From NCBI GenBank assembly GCA_944320685.1, contig CALUIK010000014.1:1-64000 (forward strand): a stretch of DNA of 64,000 nucleotides, read 5' to 3'. The DNA comes from an uncultured Alistipes sp. (GTDB lineage Bacteria; Bacteroidota; Bacteroidia; Bacteroidales; Rikenellaceae). Both the position numbers and the translations under genes were made by a program. The notes under the pieces are model-generated. The model was not told where the DNA came from. It did no database searches and was given only the letters and a program-made list of their open reading frames with translations. Positions 17,715-28,640 of the stretch are shown here, in pieces (position 1 is the first letter of the stretch; each line of letters starts with the position of its first letter).

Positions 17715-18098
17715 CTAACGCGACAATACAGCCCAGAATCGGGCAGGCAGCCAGATGTTCTCCACCCCGACGGCACGGGCGAAAAGCGGGGCTATCTGCT
17801 CCGGTGTGAAACCGGCGATGCCGCAGCCGATCTCGGTGACGAGGAATCGCTTTTCAGGATGGCGGCGGGCAAAATCTATGAACCCGTCGACATACGGCGC
17901 AATGGTCGCGACACCTCCCTGCATGGTAGGTATCGCGTAGCTCCGGCCGTGCAGGCCGACACCTTGGCCCCACACGGCGCCAAAACGCTCGCAGGCGAGG
18001 CGAGCGGCACCGCCGCCGTGCATGCCGGCGAGGTTGCTCCCGAAGACGAATACCTCGTCGGGTCCTATCTCCGTTATTCTATCCGGTGATATGCGCAT
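17715..18098 (-). CDS. A1S_2505-like phage-associated conserved protein
   Basis: The start at 18098 (MRISPDRITEIGPDEVFVFGSN) gives 127 residues. The frame extends upstream but with Arg-rich, non-conserved sequence. Motifs VFVFGSNLAGMHGGGAARLA, GRSYAIPTMQGG and FLVTEIGCGIAGFTPEQIAPLF match a family annotated from phages and bacteria as A1S_2505-like. The Gly-rich FGSN...GGGAA pattern recalls nucleotide-binding macrodomain-like folds, but that is my inference. It stands alone, with no phage genes nearby. Confidence 0.6.
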   Translation of the reverse strand: MRISPDRITEIGPDEVFVFGSNLAGMHGGGAARLACERFGAVWGQGVGLHGRSYAIPTMQGGVATIAPYVDGFIDFARRHPEKRFLVTEIGCGIAGFTPEQIAPLFARAVGVENIWLPARFWAVLSR

Positions 18099-18230
18099 AG
18101 TGCATTTTCCATCAAACAAAGCAACTTCTACGCCCGTCCGCCGTGCGCCACGCCCGCACAGCCGCAGAGAGCGCAGCATGCCGCGCCGCCGCTTCACGAC
18201 AAAGGCCTCGGAGGCATACCGTACGACCGG

Positions 18231-19712
18231 CTATCTGTCAATATCGAGCCTTATTTCGTACTTGGAACCGCGCTCGAAACCACAGTCGTATATCAGAAGG
18301 AAATTCTCGTCGACGGCAGCCTTCCACGCCTGTCCCCCGGCAAGTCTGGGGTTCTTCAGGCGCACGGGGAAGAAATAGCTGAACGGGAGGTCGAGCACAT
18401 GCTCCTCCTTGAAACGGCCGCCCTTCATGCGGTCGAGGCTGAAATCATCATGCGTGGTTACTGTGATGACGCACTTGCGGCCGCGCACCTTGAAGTCCAC
18501 ATCGTAGTCGTTCTCACGCTCGATACGCTGGAGGCGCACGTCCCACTTCGGGTCGCCGTAATAGGCCAGCACGTCGCGGTCATGCCAGAATCCCAACTGA
18601 TCATGCGTAGGCTCCTTACCCATGAGCTCATGCAGCGCGGCCGGCGCCTCGGAGAACTCACGGTCGCCGAAACACGGGTAATCCTCGCGCAGCATAGCCG
18701 GACACCAGCCGTCCATCTGGCACAACATGTCCTGCTGATTCATATATATGGCCTCGGCCAGCGTATAACGACCGGGCATCGTGAGCCAATACTTCAACCC
18801 GCCCCAGCCGTTGCGGCCGTGCCACGTCGTCACCACATACCCCACCATCGCGACGGCCGCGGCGTCGTTCATCCATGCGACTGCCATGCTGCCGCGCGTA
18901 TTGTTGACATTCCCGATCAGGCAGTTGCCCACGGCGAAATAGACCTTGCGGCGGCCGCTGCTCCGAAGGTCGCCTATCTTGTCCGCGACGGAGAGACTGC
19001 GGCTTCCAACGAGGCGACCGGCCTCGGGGATGATGAAGCCGAGCGAGAAGGGCATTTCGAGGTTACGCTCGGTGGCATGCGCCGCCGTCACTACAAGGTC
19101 GGGGTCATACTCGGCATACAGCTCCATGAACTTCGGCAGCACCTGCTCGGGCGCGATACGGCCCATCACCACCTCTGCACCGGCGGCACGCTTCTCACCC
19201 CACAGCCCGCGCGTGTGGTCGTCGACCCAGCCGTAGCGGTCGAACCACTTGGCGCTGTCAAGTTCCGTAATGGTGGCCACGGCACTGCGCACGACCAGCG
19301 GCTCGGCGCTCTCCTCTACCATACGCATGGCGGCAGCGGCATCGTAACCCGTAACGATCCCCCACAGGAAGTCGGCATATATATCGCCGTCCACCTCGCG
19401 GCTCAGCTTGTTCAAGTCAATAACATAGTCGCGGTCGAGGTTCTCGGGCTTCTCCACAACGGCCACATATCGCGGCGACAGCCCCCGCAGCGCATCAAGC
19501 CGCTCACGAGGAGCTCCCGCGTAGAACAGCACCTCAGCCCCGTATCTCTCCCGAAGGGTCTCCACCGCCTCCATCCACGCAGCATCGCCCTTGACGTCGT
19601 ATGACGCCATGACGACATACTCACACCCCGCGCCGCGGGTCTTCTTCGAAGCCAAGGCGGGCAGTGCCGCAGCGACGCCCAACATAATGAGAAAAATGCA
19701 AAGTCTCTTCAT
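18231..19712 (-). CDS. Secreted protein with a possible clan-CD (gingipain-like) peptidase region
   Basis: The 493-residue protein has a signal peptide (MKRLCIFLIMLGVAAALPALAS). I do not recognise an exact family. The middle resembles clan-CD cysteine peptidases: a strand DLVVTAAHATERN with a candidate His (about residue 215), then KVYFAVGNCLIGNVNN with a candidate Cys (about residue 275), and a following WMNDAAAVAMVGYVVTTWHG. The C-terminal about 100 residues (VTVTTHDDFSLDR, FSYFFPVRL) look like a beta-sandwich. It may be a peptidase or a degenerate relative. It is monocistronic. Confidence 0.5.
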   Translation of the reverse strand: MKRLCIFLIMLGVAAALPALASKKTRGAGCEYVVMASYDVKGDAAWMEAVETLRERYGAEVLFYAGAPRERLDALRGLSPRYVAVVEKPENLDRDYVIDLNKLSREVDGDIYADFLWGIVTGYDAAAAMRMVEESAEPLVVRSAVATITELDSAKWFDRYGWVDDHTRGLWGEKRAAGAEVVMGRIAPEQVLPKFMELYAEYDPDLVVTAAHATERNLEMPFSLGFIIPEAGRLVGSRSLSVADKIGDLRSSGRRKVYFAVGNCLIGNVNNTRGSMAVAWMNDAAAVAMVGYVVTTWHGRNGWGGLKYWLTMPGRYTLAEAIYMNQQDMLCQMDGWCPAMLREDYPCFGDREFSEAPAALHELMGKEPTHDQLGFWHDRDVLAYYGDPKWDVRLQRIERENDYDVDFKVRGRKCVITVTTHDDFSLDRMKGGRFKEEHVLDLPFSYFFPVRLKNPRLAGGQAWKAAVDENFLLIYDCGFERGSKYEIRLDIDR

Positions 19713-20127
19713 AATGCCAGCAGGTTGTTTGACGGTTTAATTGTACATGTGCATGGCGTACAGGGACCCCGGAGGGGGCACGCGCGTCACAGCACCTCGG
19801 AATGCAAGTTACGAAATTATACGCAATGCGGGTGCCGGCGCGGAGGATTTTTTCTGCCGCAACGGCGCTTTTCGTGCATGCCGGCGCTTCAGGCCAATGG
19901 CAGGGCCGCTGTCCAGCAAATGGTGTTAGCGTAATTTTTTGAATAAACCTGCGACAGGCCGCGTTTCTAAAAATTATTTTTTACCTTTGAATAAGGGTAC
20001 GGTCCGGCATAGCCAAATCCGAAAACCGCGTTCTCGGGTTACCCATGCGCCGACCGTTGTTTACATTTGTATACACGCAATCGTCTGGACACAACCATAA
20101 ACTGTTAAACCTAAAATCTACTGAACC
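19713..20127. other. Intergenic region with one promoter element
   Basis: The divergent spacer between the secreted protein and the oxidoreductase gene becomes AT-rich after 19,925. It holds TACCTTTG at 19982-19989, a perfect -7 box for the plus strand, leaving a leader of about 140 bases. I see no small gene in it. Confidence 0.45.
19982..19989 (+). promoter_or_regulatory. -7 element for the first Gfo/Idh/MocA gene
   Basis: TACCTTTG matches the Bacteroidetes TAnnTTTG box exactly. No convincing -33 element is seen 19-21 bases upstream. Confidence 0.5.
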
Positions 20128-21438
20128 ATGGTATCACGCAAAGAATTCCTCCGACAGGTCTCACTCATGGGAGCGGGACTCGTCTTCAGTCCGTTTATCG
20201 TACAGGCGGCCGACAAGGTGGGCGCAAACGACAAGATCAGGGTCGGCCTCATAGGCTGCAATGGCATGGGATTTTCGGACCTGCAGGCCTTTCTCCGCAA
20301 TCCCGAAGTGGAATGCATCGCCCTGTGCGACATCGACGAGAACGTGTTGAACCGGAGAGCCGCCGAGACCGAAAAGATGACGGGCAAAAAGGTGAAACAT
20401 CTATACAAGGACTGGCGAAATATAATCGACAACAAAGACATAGACGTTGTTATAATCGGAACCCCCGACCACTGGCATTGCCTTCAGGCCGTATACGCCT
20501 GTCAGGTCGGCAAAGACGTCTATTGCGAAAAACCCCTCGGCAACAGCATCGAGGAGTGCAACATAATGGTGCGCGCCGCCCAGAAATACAGCCGCGTCGT
20601 CCAAGTCGGTCAGTGGCAGAGAAGCGACCCGCACTGGCAGGACGCAATAGACTTCGTACACAGCGGCAAGTTGGGTAAAATCAGAACCGTCAGGGTGTTC
20701 TCATACCAAGGCTGGTGCCCCTCGATACCCGTCCAACCCGACCAAGACGTTCCGGCAGGCGTCGACTACGACATGTGGCTGGGCCCCGCTCCCAAAAGGA
20801 AATTCAACCCCAACCGTTTCCACTTCACGTGGCGCTGGTTCTGGGACTACGCCGGAGGCCTGATGACCGACTGGGGCGTGCATCTGCTCGACTACGCCCT
20901 ATACGGCATGAATGTCACCACGCCCAACAGCATCATGGCCGCAGGAGGGAAGTTCGGCTACCCCGACGATGCGTGCGAGACGCCCGATTCGCTCCAGACG
21001 ATATATACGTTCGACGACTTCACCGTTCTCTGGGACCACGCCATCGGCATCGACGACGGAGCGTACGGACGCAACCACGGCCTCGGATTCGTCGGCGAGA
21101 ACGGCACGCTGGTGGTCGATCGCGGAGGCTGGGAGGTTATCCCCGAGAAGGTGAATGGCAGCCCGCGAATGGAGGCCGTACCCTTGAAGAAGGCATACGG
21201 CGAGGGCGGGCTCAACCTGCACGTGAAGAACCACCTCGAGTGCATCAAGAGCCGCAACCGCGACTGCAACGCCAGTATCGAGATCGGCGCCCACATAGCC
21301 AAGTTCTCGCAGCTCGGCAACATAGCCTACCGCACGGGCAAGAAGCTTACATGGGACGGTCGCCGCTTCAACGACTCGGAGGCCAATGCCCTGCTCTGCA
21401 AGGAGTATCGCAAGCCGTGGGAACTGCCCAAATTCTAA
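20128..21438 (+). CDS. Gfo/Idh/MocA family oxidoreductase with export signal
   Basis: The 436-residue protein begins with a Tat-like signal (SRKEFLRQVSLMGAGLVFS, Arg-Lys in place of Arg-Arg). Next come a Rossmann NAD(P)-binding domain (KIRVGLIGCNGMG, VVIIGTPDHWHCLQAVYACQVGKDVYCEKPL with the EKP motif, shown in part for identification) and the GFO/IDH/MocA C-terminal domain (DYDMWLGPAPKR, GGLMTDWGVHLLD). Such exported enzymes oxidise or epimerise sugars or sugar derivatives using tightly bound NAD. The paralogue at 29.8-31.1 kb and the isomerase at 28.6 kb suggest a shared sugar-conversion pathway. A strong terminator follows. Confidence 0.88.
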   Translation: MVSRKEFLRQVSLMGAGLVFSPFIVQAADKVGANDKIRVGLIGCNGMGFSDLQAFLRNPEVECIALCDIDENVLNRRAAETEKMTGKKVKHLYKDWRNIIDNKDIDVVIIGTPDHWHCLQAVYACQVGKDVYCEKPLGNSIEECNIMVRAAQKYSRVVQVGQWQRSDPHWQDAIDFVHSGKLGKIRTVRVFSYQGWCPSIPVQPDQDVPAGVDYDMWLGPAPKRKFNPNRFHFTWRWFWDYAGGLMTDWGVHLLDYALYGMNVTTPNSIMAAGGKFGYPDDACETPDSLQTIYTFDDFTVLWDHAIGIDDGAYGRNHGLGFVGENGTLVVDRGGWEVIPEKVNGSPRMEAVPLKKAYGEGGLNLHVKNHLECIKSRNRDCNASIEIGAHIAKFSQLGNIAYRTGKKLTWDGRRFNDSEANALLCKEYRKPWELPKF

Positions 21439-21510
21439 CGGCCGTACACGCATTGGCACGCCGGCACCTACGCAGGGCCCATAGGGCGGCCACGATGGTG
21501 TCACCATACA

Positions 21511-21562
21511 TTTCGGGGCTGTCTCGGAATACCGCATATCCCGCGACAGCCCCGAAATATTT
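21511..21562 (+). terminator. Terminator after the first oxidoreductase
   Basis: A perfect 13-bp inverted repeat (21511-21523 with 21545-21557) is followed by TATTTTT. It separates the oxidoreductase from the convergent tRNA-Thr. Confidence 0.8.
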
Positions 21563-21626
21563 TTCACCGGCAACACCGGAGAAAACAAGAATAGGCCGCA
21601 GGTTTCTGCGGCCTATTCTCCTCGAG

Positions 21627-21698
<72 letters not shown>

Positions 21699-22029
21699 AT
21701 ATTCCCCCGATAGGGCAGCGCAAAAGTAGGAAACAAAAATGAATCGGCAAAATAAAAAGCCTATTTTTTGTCTTCGGCGTGCATTTTTTGGCTTTTCCGA
21801 GGCTATTCGCCACCTCGCAGGGTGCCCCCCCACCGGGCCCCGTCGCCATGACAGCGTCACGTACGTCACGCCAGCCTCCTGCCGGGGCTTCGTCGCATCA
21901 CATGGCGCAACAGCTCCACCACGACACTGCCGTCACGCCCTGCGGCCGACGCACACGACGGCAAAAGCGCCCGCCCCGCAGGGCAGGCGCCGCCGAATAA
22001 CCTTAAATTACATTTAGCGACCCATCCGG
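21699..22029. other. Spacer between tRNA-Thr and eno
   Basis: This spacer of about 330 bases holds the probable eno terminator (21961-21990) and an AT-rich patch (21720-21780) upstream of the tRNA on its own strand, where its promoter should lie. No protein gene is supported. Confidence 0.4.
21961..21990 (-). terminator. Terminator of eno
   Basis: On the minus strand a 10-bp GC-rich stem (21981-21990 with 21967-21976, one G-T pair) is followed by TTTT. It lies 40 bases downstream of the enolase stop codon. Confidence 0.6.
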
Positions 22030-23385
<1,356 letters not shown>

Positions 23386-23586
23386 CTAAATACTATAACG
23401 TGCAATCCCCAATTACCGTGTATGCCAAGGTCGGGAATAATCACTTTTCGGGATTGCGCCGGTACATATTTCAGGATCACCCTGCGACATGAGTTCACGC
23501 GCGCCGTTTTCCGGAGCACGCATGCGGCAGAACCGCAAAAAATCGCTAACTTCGGCACCGTGCACCGGCACTAATACCCACCACTC

Positions 23587-23811
23587 ATGCCCATACGCCG
23601 CAACGAGACACCTATGTTGACAGAAAAAACCCTCTGCAATGCCATATGCCAAGGAGGAGGAGTGCCGCTGCCACGCGAGGGATACACTGCCGTGCCGCTC
23701 TCGGTACAGCGCGCCAACCCCGCCGTGAGGCTCTACCAAAGGGCGGGATTCACCGTCGCCGAAGCCACGGACGGGGAGTATGTCATGGTCAAAAGGCTAC
23801 TGCCTTTATAA
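23587..23811 (+). pseudogene. Fragment of a GNAT-family acetyltransferase
   Basis: Only the last third of this 74-residue frame is recognisable: LSVQRANPAVRLYQRAGFTVAEATDGEYVMVKRL is the typical C-terminal end of GNAT N-acetyltransferases (cofactor-side motif and beta-6/7 hairpin). The preceding about 35 residues do not resemble a GNAT core and the acetyl-CoA binding Q/RxxGxG/A motif is missing. It is a remnant, probably untranslated, 20 bases upstream of cutC. Confidence 0.6.
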
Positions 23812-23830
23812 GATATTAAAAACGATCCGC

Positions 23831-24574
23831 ATGAGAAAGATAGAAGTATGCTGCGCCTCCCTCGACGAGGCGCGCGAGGCGCAGGCCGGCGGGGCCGTGC
23901 GCATAGAACTCTGCTCGGCCATCGGCGCAGGGGGCATAACCCCCTCTGCCGGAACCATAGAGGCCGTGGCACAGGCCGAGGACCTCTCCATCGACGTGAA
24001 CGTCCTGATCCGAGCCCGCGAGGGGTCGTTCCTCTACACCTCGGACGAGGTCGGCATCATGGTGCGCGACATCGAGTTGTGCCGCCGCACGGGGGTGCAC
24101 GGCGTCGTCATAGGGGCGCTGACGGCAGACGGGGAGGTCGATATGGCGGCGTGCCGCCGCATGGTGGAGGCCGCCGGAGACATGTCGGTGACGTTCCACC
24201 GCGCCTTCGACGTATGCCGCGACCCGTACGGCGCTCTCGAACAGATCATTGCGCTGGGGTGCGACCGCCTGCTCACCTCGGGACAGGAGGCTACGGCCGA
24301 GGCGGGAGCGCCGCTCATAGCACGCCTCGTCGAGCAGGCCGCAGGGCGCATCACCGTCATGCCGGGCGCCGGAATACGCCCCTCGAACATAGCCGCCATA
24401 GCCCAAGCGACACACGCCGCCGAGTTCCACTCGACGGCCCGCGGGCCCGTCGCCGACGACGGCATGCTTTACCGCAACCCGCGTGTCAGCTTCGCGGCCG
24501 ACACGGCCGAGGAGCATGCCGTACGGCGCACCGACCGCCGCGTGGTATCACAGCTTGTGGATGACATTGCGTAG
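23831..24574 (+). CDS. cutC: Copper homeostasis protein CutC
   Basis: The start at 23831 (MRKIEVCCASLDEAREAQAGG) gives 247 residues and the full CutC TIM barrel. Motifs are RIELCSAIGAGGITPS, VNVLIRAREGSFLYT, VIGALTADGEVD, TFHRAFDV, RLLTSGQEA, and the C-terminal EFHSTAR. The family was linked to copper tolerance, but the biochemical activity is unclear. Its last 27 bases overlap the end of the convergent transglutaminase gene. Confidence 0.92.
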   Translation: MRKIEVCCASLDEAREAQAGGAVRIELCSAIGAGGITPSAGTIEAVAQAEDLSIDVNVLIRAREGSFLYTSDEVGIMVRDIELCRRTGVHGVVIGALTADGEVDMAACRRMVEAAGDMSVTFHRAFDVCRDPYGALEQIIALGCDRLLTSGQEATAEAGAPLIARLVEQAAGRITVMPGAGIRPSNIAAIAQATHAAEFHSTARGPVADDGMLYRNPRVSFAADTAEEHAVRRTDRRVVSQLVDDIA

Positions 24575-27163
24575 CTGGTCCGCCAGCGAGGTGTTGTAGC
24601 CTTGTGTGAAATATACCACGCGCCCGAAGCTGTCGCAGACGGCCACCACGGGCATCGTCGGCGACGGCGCCTTGCATCCCTCGCACAACATCGTCGCAAC
24701 CTTGCCGCCGGCATCCACACCGTACGACGGCCTCACGCCGCCCAGAAGCGTGCGGTCGAACCTGGCGGCCTCCTCCGCACTGCGGTTCAAGACAACGACC
24801 GGACGCCCCCACTCGGCCAGTTCGTCCGACAATGAAGCCAGATCGCGCAGGGCATGGTTCGTAGGTTCGTCGCCAGCACCCACGACGGCAAGCAGGAAGT
24901 ATCCGCGGCCCGTCGTCGAGAGCAGCGAACGCTCCTCCGCCGCACCTTCGGGCAGGTAGCGGCACTCGGCGTCGATGAAACCGACGACACCTATATCGTC
25001 ATCGGCTGCGCGTATCACGAGCTCCACATCCGTCGTCCGGCCATCCTCGATGCGGAAGACGACGCCGCGCGACAGCACCTTGCCGCTGGCCATACGGTTG
25101 CCCGACGTCAGAAGGTAACACCCCTCCTCAAGTTCGAACGAACGGCTGAAACTCGAGGCCGAGGCGCCGGCTCCAAGTTCCGTGGCGTCGCCGCCCGAGA
25201 ACTCCAGAAGGCGGCAGCGGCCATCCTCGATCCTCGATATGGTGAAATGGCGGTAGTAGTCGGGGTTGGCAAGGCGTGTATCCTTTGCCTCGTATCCCAT
25301 ACGCAGGAAACCCGTACGGCTCTCGCGCTCGGCGACGGGGCCATCGAGCAGCACGTCGACCCAGCCGTCGTCGCCCATGTACTGCGCCTTGCCCGTAAGC
25401 ACGTCGCGCCGCGCGGCAATGCCGAACGAGCGGCACGCCGCCACGAAGAATATGTCGCGCGACAGGGCATCGGCACGGCGCGTGCGCAGCGTTCCCGCAG
25501 GCGTCGCCTGCAACTGCAGCGGGTTATAGCCGTCGGCCGGCAGGATGTTGTCACGCGTCCACGCTATGATGTCGGCCGCCGCGGGCGACATCCCCAGATC
25601 GGGGCCCAGCACGGCGCGGATCTCGCGTCGGTACGGGCGCAGGAACTCGTCCGCCACGCGAGGCGAGAGCACGTACCGCACATATTCGTCTGTAAGCGCA
25701 GCCGCAGGGGTGGACTCAAGGGCGTCGCGCAACACGTCCAGCGGCGTGTCGCGCAGGTCCTTGCGCGAGACGGCCGAGAGCATCGCCACGGCACGGTCGC
25801 GATCGTCGCCCGCACCCTCCAGAAACGCCTTCACGTCGCGCCAGTTGCCCCGTGCGGCGGTCAGCAAGTCGCGCGTGGCCGCATCGCAGCCTTCACACCG
25901 CTCCGCCGTCATGAACGTCGAGGTGTAGGCCATGCGTATCGAGTCCTCGCGCGCCAAGCGCTCCCTGTTGGCCGCAATGGCCTCCTCCGGCACCTCGACG
26001 GAGATGCGGCCCGCCGCCGGCGGCGTCAGGTCGAACTCCACGGCGAAGGTGTCGCCCTGTCTGCGGTCGAGCGCCACGGTAAGGTCCTCGCCCCCAAGCT
26101 TCGCAACGCCGAAGCGTCCCCCATGCGACGCCCACACTACCATGTCGCCGAGCCCCGTGTGGAGCGACACCTCGCCACTCCCGTCGCTCGTGAGCGTCAC
26201 CACCGTGCAATACTCCCCGTAGTTGAATATCTTGAACTCCACGGCCGCACCCGCAACGGGGTTGCCATCGGTATCCGTAACCGTCACGACAGACCGCCGC
26301 ACGGGGGCGTAGGTTTCCACGACGTTGATCTCGGTGAAGCACTCGGTGCGCTGTATCACATCCTCCGGACCGTGGTAGTCGCCGTAGACGCGCGTATGCA
26401 TGAGCATGGCACGCGCGGCAGGCTCGTTGAACCACGCCACGTCGAGCTCAGGCTCGGGCTCGCACGCCCCGAGGAAACGCCAGCGGCCGTCGACCCACAC
26501 CTCGACCCACGCATGGTTGTCGTCGGTGTGCGCCCAGCGCGGCGTGTAGACCTGACGCGCCGGTATGCCCACAGCACGCATCGCCGCGACGGTGAAGGTA
26601 GACTCCTCGCCGCAACGCCCCTCCGCCGTACGTATCACCGCCAGCGGAGACGACGTGCGGGCATCCGACGGGGTATAGGTAGCCTTCTCGTGGCACCAAT
26701 GGTTGATCTCGAGGGCGGCATCGTGCAGCGAGAGACCCCCGACGCGCTTGCGGAGCGTGTCGTAATATAGCATGCGGAACCCGTCGAGCCGCTCGTTGTT
26801 AACGCGCACGGGCAGCACGAAGTGTCGGAACAGCTCCTCCGGAATGTCTCGGCCCCACGGCATCTCGTCACGCGCCCGCAGAGCGCTGCGCACGTTCCCG
26901 AGGAAGAACTCCCCGTCGTAGTCGCCCATGTCGGCCGTACTCATAGACCCGTAGAGGAACTCCATAGCCTCGCGCTCGGCCGCGGTCATCTCACCGTCGA
27001 AAACCGCAAAGAGCCCATCCTCGGTGAAGACCGAGCGCCGCGCCTCGAATTTGTCATGGACCTCCCTGCGGCGCGCCGCATCGGAGATAAGGTGGTCCGA
27101 GCACGACGCCCCGCCGAGGCCGGCACCCAACAGGAGAACAAAAAAGAGTCTGCGAATATTCAT
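24548..27163 (-). CDS. Transglutaminase-like lipoprotein with C-terminal thioredoxin-like region
   Basis: The start at 27163 gives 871 residues with a lipoprotein signal (MNIRRLFFVLLLGAGLGGASC). The transglutaminase-like domain lies at about 150-260 with a complete Cys-His-Asp set: EGRCGEEST, DNHAWVEVW and EPELDVAWF. A carboxypeptidase-regulatory-like beta domain follows (about 290-370, VTVTDTDGNPVAGAAVEF). A second region around 560-640 looks like a degenerate transglutaminase repeat (FVAACRSFGIAARRD). The last about 150 residues resemble a thioredoxin fold without a clear CxxC (YFLLAVVGAGDEPTNHALRDL). It is probably a surface or periplasmic peptidase or amidase. Confidence 0.75.
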   Translation of the reverse strand: MNIRRLFFVLLLGAGLGGASCSDHLISDAARRREVHDKFEARRSVFTEDGLFAVFDGEMTAAEREAMEFLYGSMSTADMGDYDGEFFLGNVRSALRARDEMPWGRDIPEELFRHFVLPVRVNNERLDGFRMLYYDTLRKRVGGLSLHDAALEINHWCHEKATYTPSDARTSSPLAVIRTAEGRCGEESTFTVAAMRAVGIPARQVYTPRWAHTDDNHAWVEVWVDGRWRFLGACEPEPELDVAWFNEPAARAMLMHTRVYGDYHGPEDVIQRTECFTEINVVETYAPVRRSVVTVTDTDGNPVAGAAVEFKIFNYGEYCTVVTLTSDGSGEVSLHTGLGDMVVWASHGGRFGVAKLGGEDLTVALDRRQGDTFAVEFDLTPPAAGRISVEVPEEAIAANRERLAREDSIRMAYTSTFMTAERCEGCDAATRDLLTAARGNWRDVKAFLEGAGDDRDRAVAMLSAVSRKDLRDTPLDVLRDALESTPAAALTDEYVRYVLSPRVADEFLRPYRREIRAVLGPDLGMSPAAADIIAWTRDNILPADGYNPLQLQATPAGTLRTRRADALSRDIFFVAACRSFGIAARRDVLTGKAQYMGDDGWVDVLLDGPVAERESRTGFLRMGYEAKDTRLANPDYYRHFTISRIEDGRCRLLEFSGGDATELGAGASASSFSRSFELEEGCYLLTSGNRMASGKVLSRGVVFRIEDGRTTDVELVIRAADDDIGVVGFIDAECRYLPEGAAEERSLLSTTGRGYFLLAVVGAGDEPTNHALRDLASLSDELAEWGRPVVVLNRSAEEAARFDRTLLGGVRPSYGVDAGGKVATMLCEGCKAPSPTMPVVAVCDSFGRVVYFTQGYNTSLADQLRNVIHKL

Positions 27164-27231
27164 TTTAGTATCCGTTTTTACAAGTAAATATAGCAAAAAA
27201 AACTATTTTTACCGATCAAAACCCCCGTTCG

Positions 27232-28509
27232 ATGAACTCCACAGGAAACATCCGCGCGCTGGCGCCTTTAGCGATATTTCTTGGCGTATATCTCGCCGGT
27301 TCGCTCATAGTAGGCGACTTCTACAAGATACCCATCACCGTAGCCGCGCTCGCCGCCTCGATATGCGCCGTGGCCATGTCACGGAAGCCTCTCGTCGAAC
27401 GTATCGACGACTACTCGCGCGGCGCGACGGAGCCCAACATCATGCTCATGATATGGATCTTCGTGCTGGCGGGGGCCTTCGCCGCCTCCACGAAGCAGAT
27501 GGGCGCCGTCGACGCCACCGTGGCACTCACCCTGCGCGTGGTGCCCGAGGAGTTCCTCCCCGCGGGCCTCTTCATAGCCTCCTGCTTCACCTCGATCTCC
27601 ATAGGCACCTCGGTCGGCACCATCGTCGCCCTCGCGCCCATAGCCTCGGCCATAGCCCAGCAGACGGGGTGCGACACGGCATGGATCGTCGCCATAGTCG
27701 TCGGCGGCGCATTCTTCGGCGACAACCTCTCGTTCATATCCGACACCACAATAGCCGCAACCCGCACTCAAGGGTGCTCCATGCGTGACAAGTTCCGCAC
27801 AAACCTGCTCATCGTCGCCCCCGCGGCCATCATAACCCTTGCCATATACATCTTCTCGCAGAGCCACAGTTTCGTATACGACGGCGGCGGCGAGGTGCCG
27901 TACGTCACCGTCATACCCTACCTGCTGGTGCTCGCAACCGCCATAATGGGTGTCAACGTACTGGTGGTGCTCACCCTCGGCATACTCTCCGCCGGCGCCA
28001 TAGGGCTCGTCGCCGGCACCATGAACCCCGTAGATTGGACCGTCGCCATGGGCAGCGGCATGGCATCGATGGGTGAACTCATAATAATAACCATGATGGC
28101 CGGCGGCATGCTCGAAATGATACGTATCGGCGGCGGGATCGACTACATCATCTCGCGCCTCACCTCGCGCATACGCTCCCGCCGCGGCGCCGAGGCCGCC
28201 ATCGCCTCGCTCGCCGTCTTCGCCGACATATGCACCGCAAACAACACCGTCGCCATAATATCCGTCGGCTCGATATCGCGCGACATAGCCGGCCGCTTCG
28301 GCATACCGCCGCGCCGCGCCGCCAGCCTTCTGGACACATTCTCGTGCTTCGTGCAGGGAATAATCCCCTACGGCGCGCAGCTGCTCATGGCCGCGGGCCT
28401 CTCGGCCGTATCGCCCATACAGATCATACCGCACCTATACTACCCGTTCATCATGGGATGCTGCGCCGCACTCGCCATACTCTTCCAGCGCCCCAACTGC
28501 CATGAATGA
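27232..28509 (+). CDS. NhaC-family Na+/H+ antiporter-like transporter
   Basis: The 425-residue integral membrane protein has about ten to eleven TM segments. Motifs FGDNLSFISDTTIAATRTQGC and SISIGTSVGTIVALAPIA match the NhaC/ion-transporter superfamily. The acidic D in SDTT is the likely ion-coupling residue. It exchanges sodium for protons or an organic solute such as malate/lactate; the substrate is not clear. It is divergent from the transglutaminase gene across a 68-base AT-rich promoter region. Confidence 0.85.
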   Translation: MNSTGNIRALAPLAIFLGVYLAGSLIVGDFYKIPITVAALAASICAVAMSRKPLVERIDDYSRGATEPNIMLMIWIFVLAGAFAASTKQMGAVDATVALTLRVVPEEFLPAGLFIASCFTSISIGTSVGTIVALAPIASAIAQQTGCDTAWIVAIVVGGAFFGDNLSFISDTTIAATRTQGCSMRDKFRTNLLIVAPAAIITLAIYIFSQSHSFVYDGGGEVPYVTVIPYLLVLATAIMGVNVLVVLTLGILSAGAIGLVAGTMNPVDWTVAMGSGMASMGELIIITMMAGGMLEMIRIGGGIDYIISRLTSRIRSRRGAEAAIASLAVFADICTANNTVAIISVGSISRDIAGRFGIPPRRAASLLDTFSCFVQGIIPYGAQLLMAAGLSAVSPIQIIPHLYYPFIMGCCAALAILFQRPNCHE

Positions 28510-28586
28510 TGCAGAAACGGCACCCGCAACGGCCGGCCGACATGCGATTAATGTGCGAATCATGCGTCAATCACGCAAAAAAATCA

Positions 28587-28594
28587 TATATTTG
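28587..28594 (+). promoter_or_regulatory. -7 element for the sugar isomerase-like gene
   Basis: TATATTTG is a perfect TAnnTTTG box 46 bases before the start codon. No clear -33 element. Confidence 0.55.
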
Positions 28595-28640
28595 CACTAC
28601 TATAATGGAAAAATAGACGGAACACATTAACATACAAACC

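Noticed and set aside
27379..28434. A 351-codon minus-strand frame opposite the NhaC-like gene
   Set aside because: Gly/Tyr/Asp/His-rich complement of a hydrophobic coding sequence. The plus strand clearly encodes a transporter.
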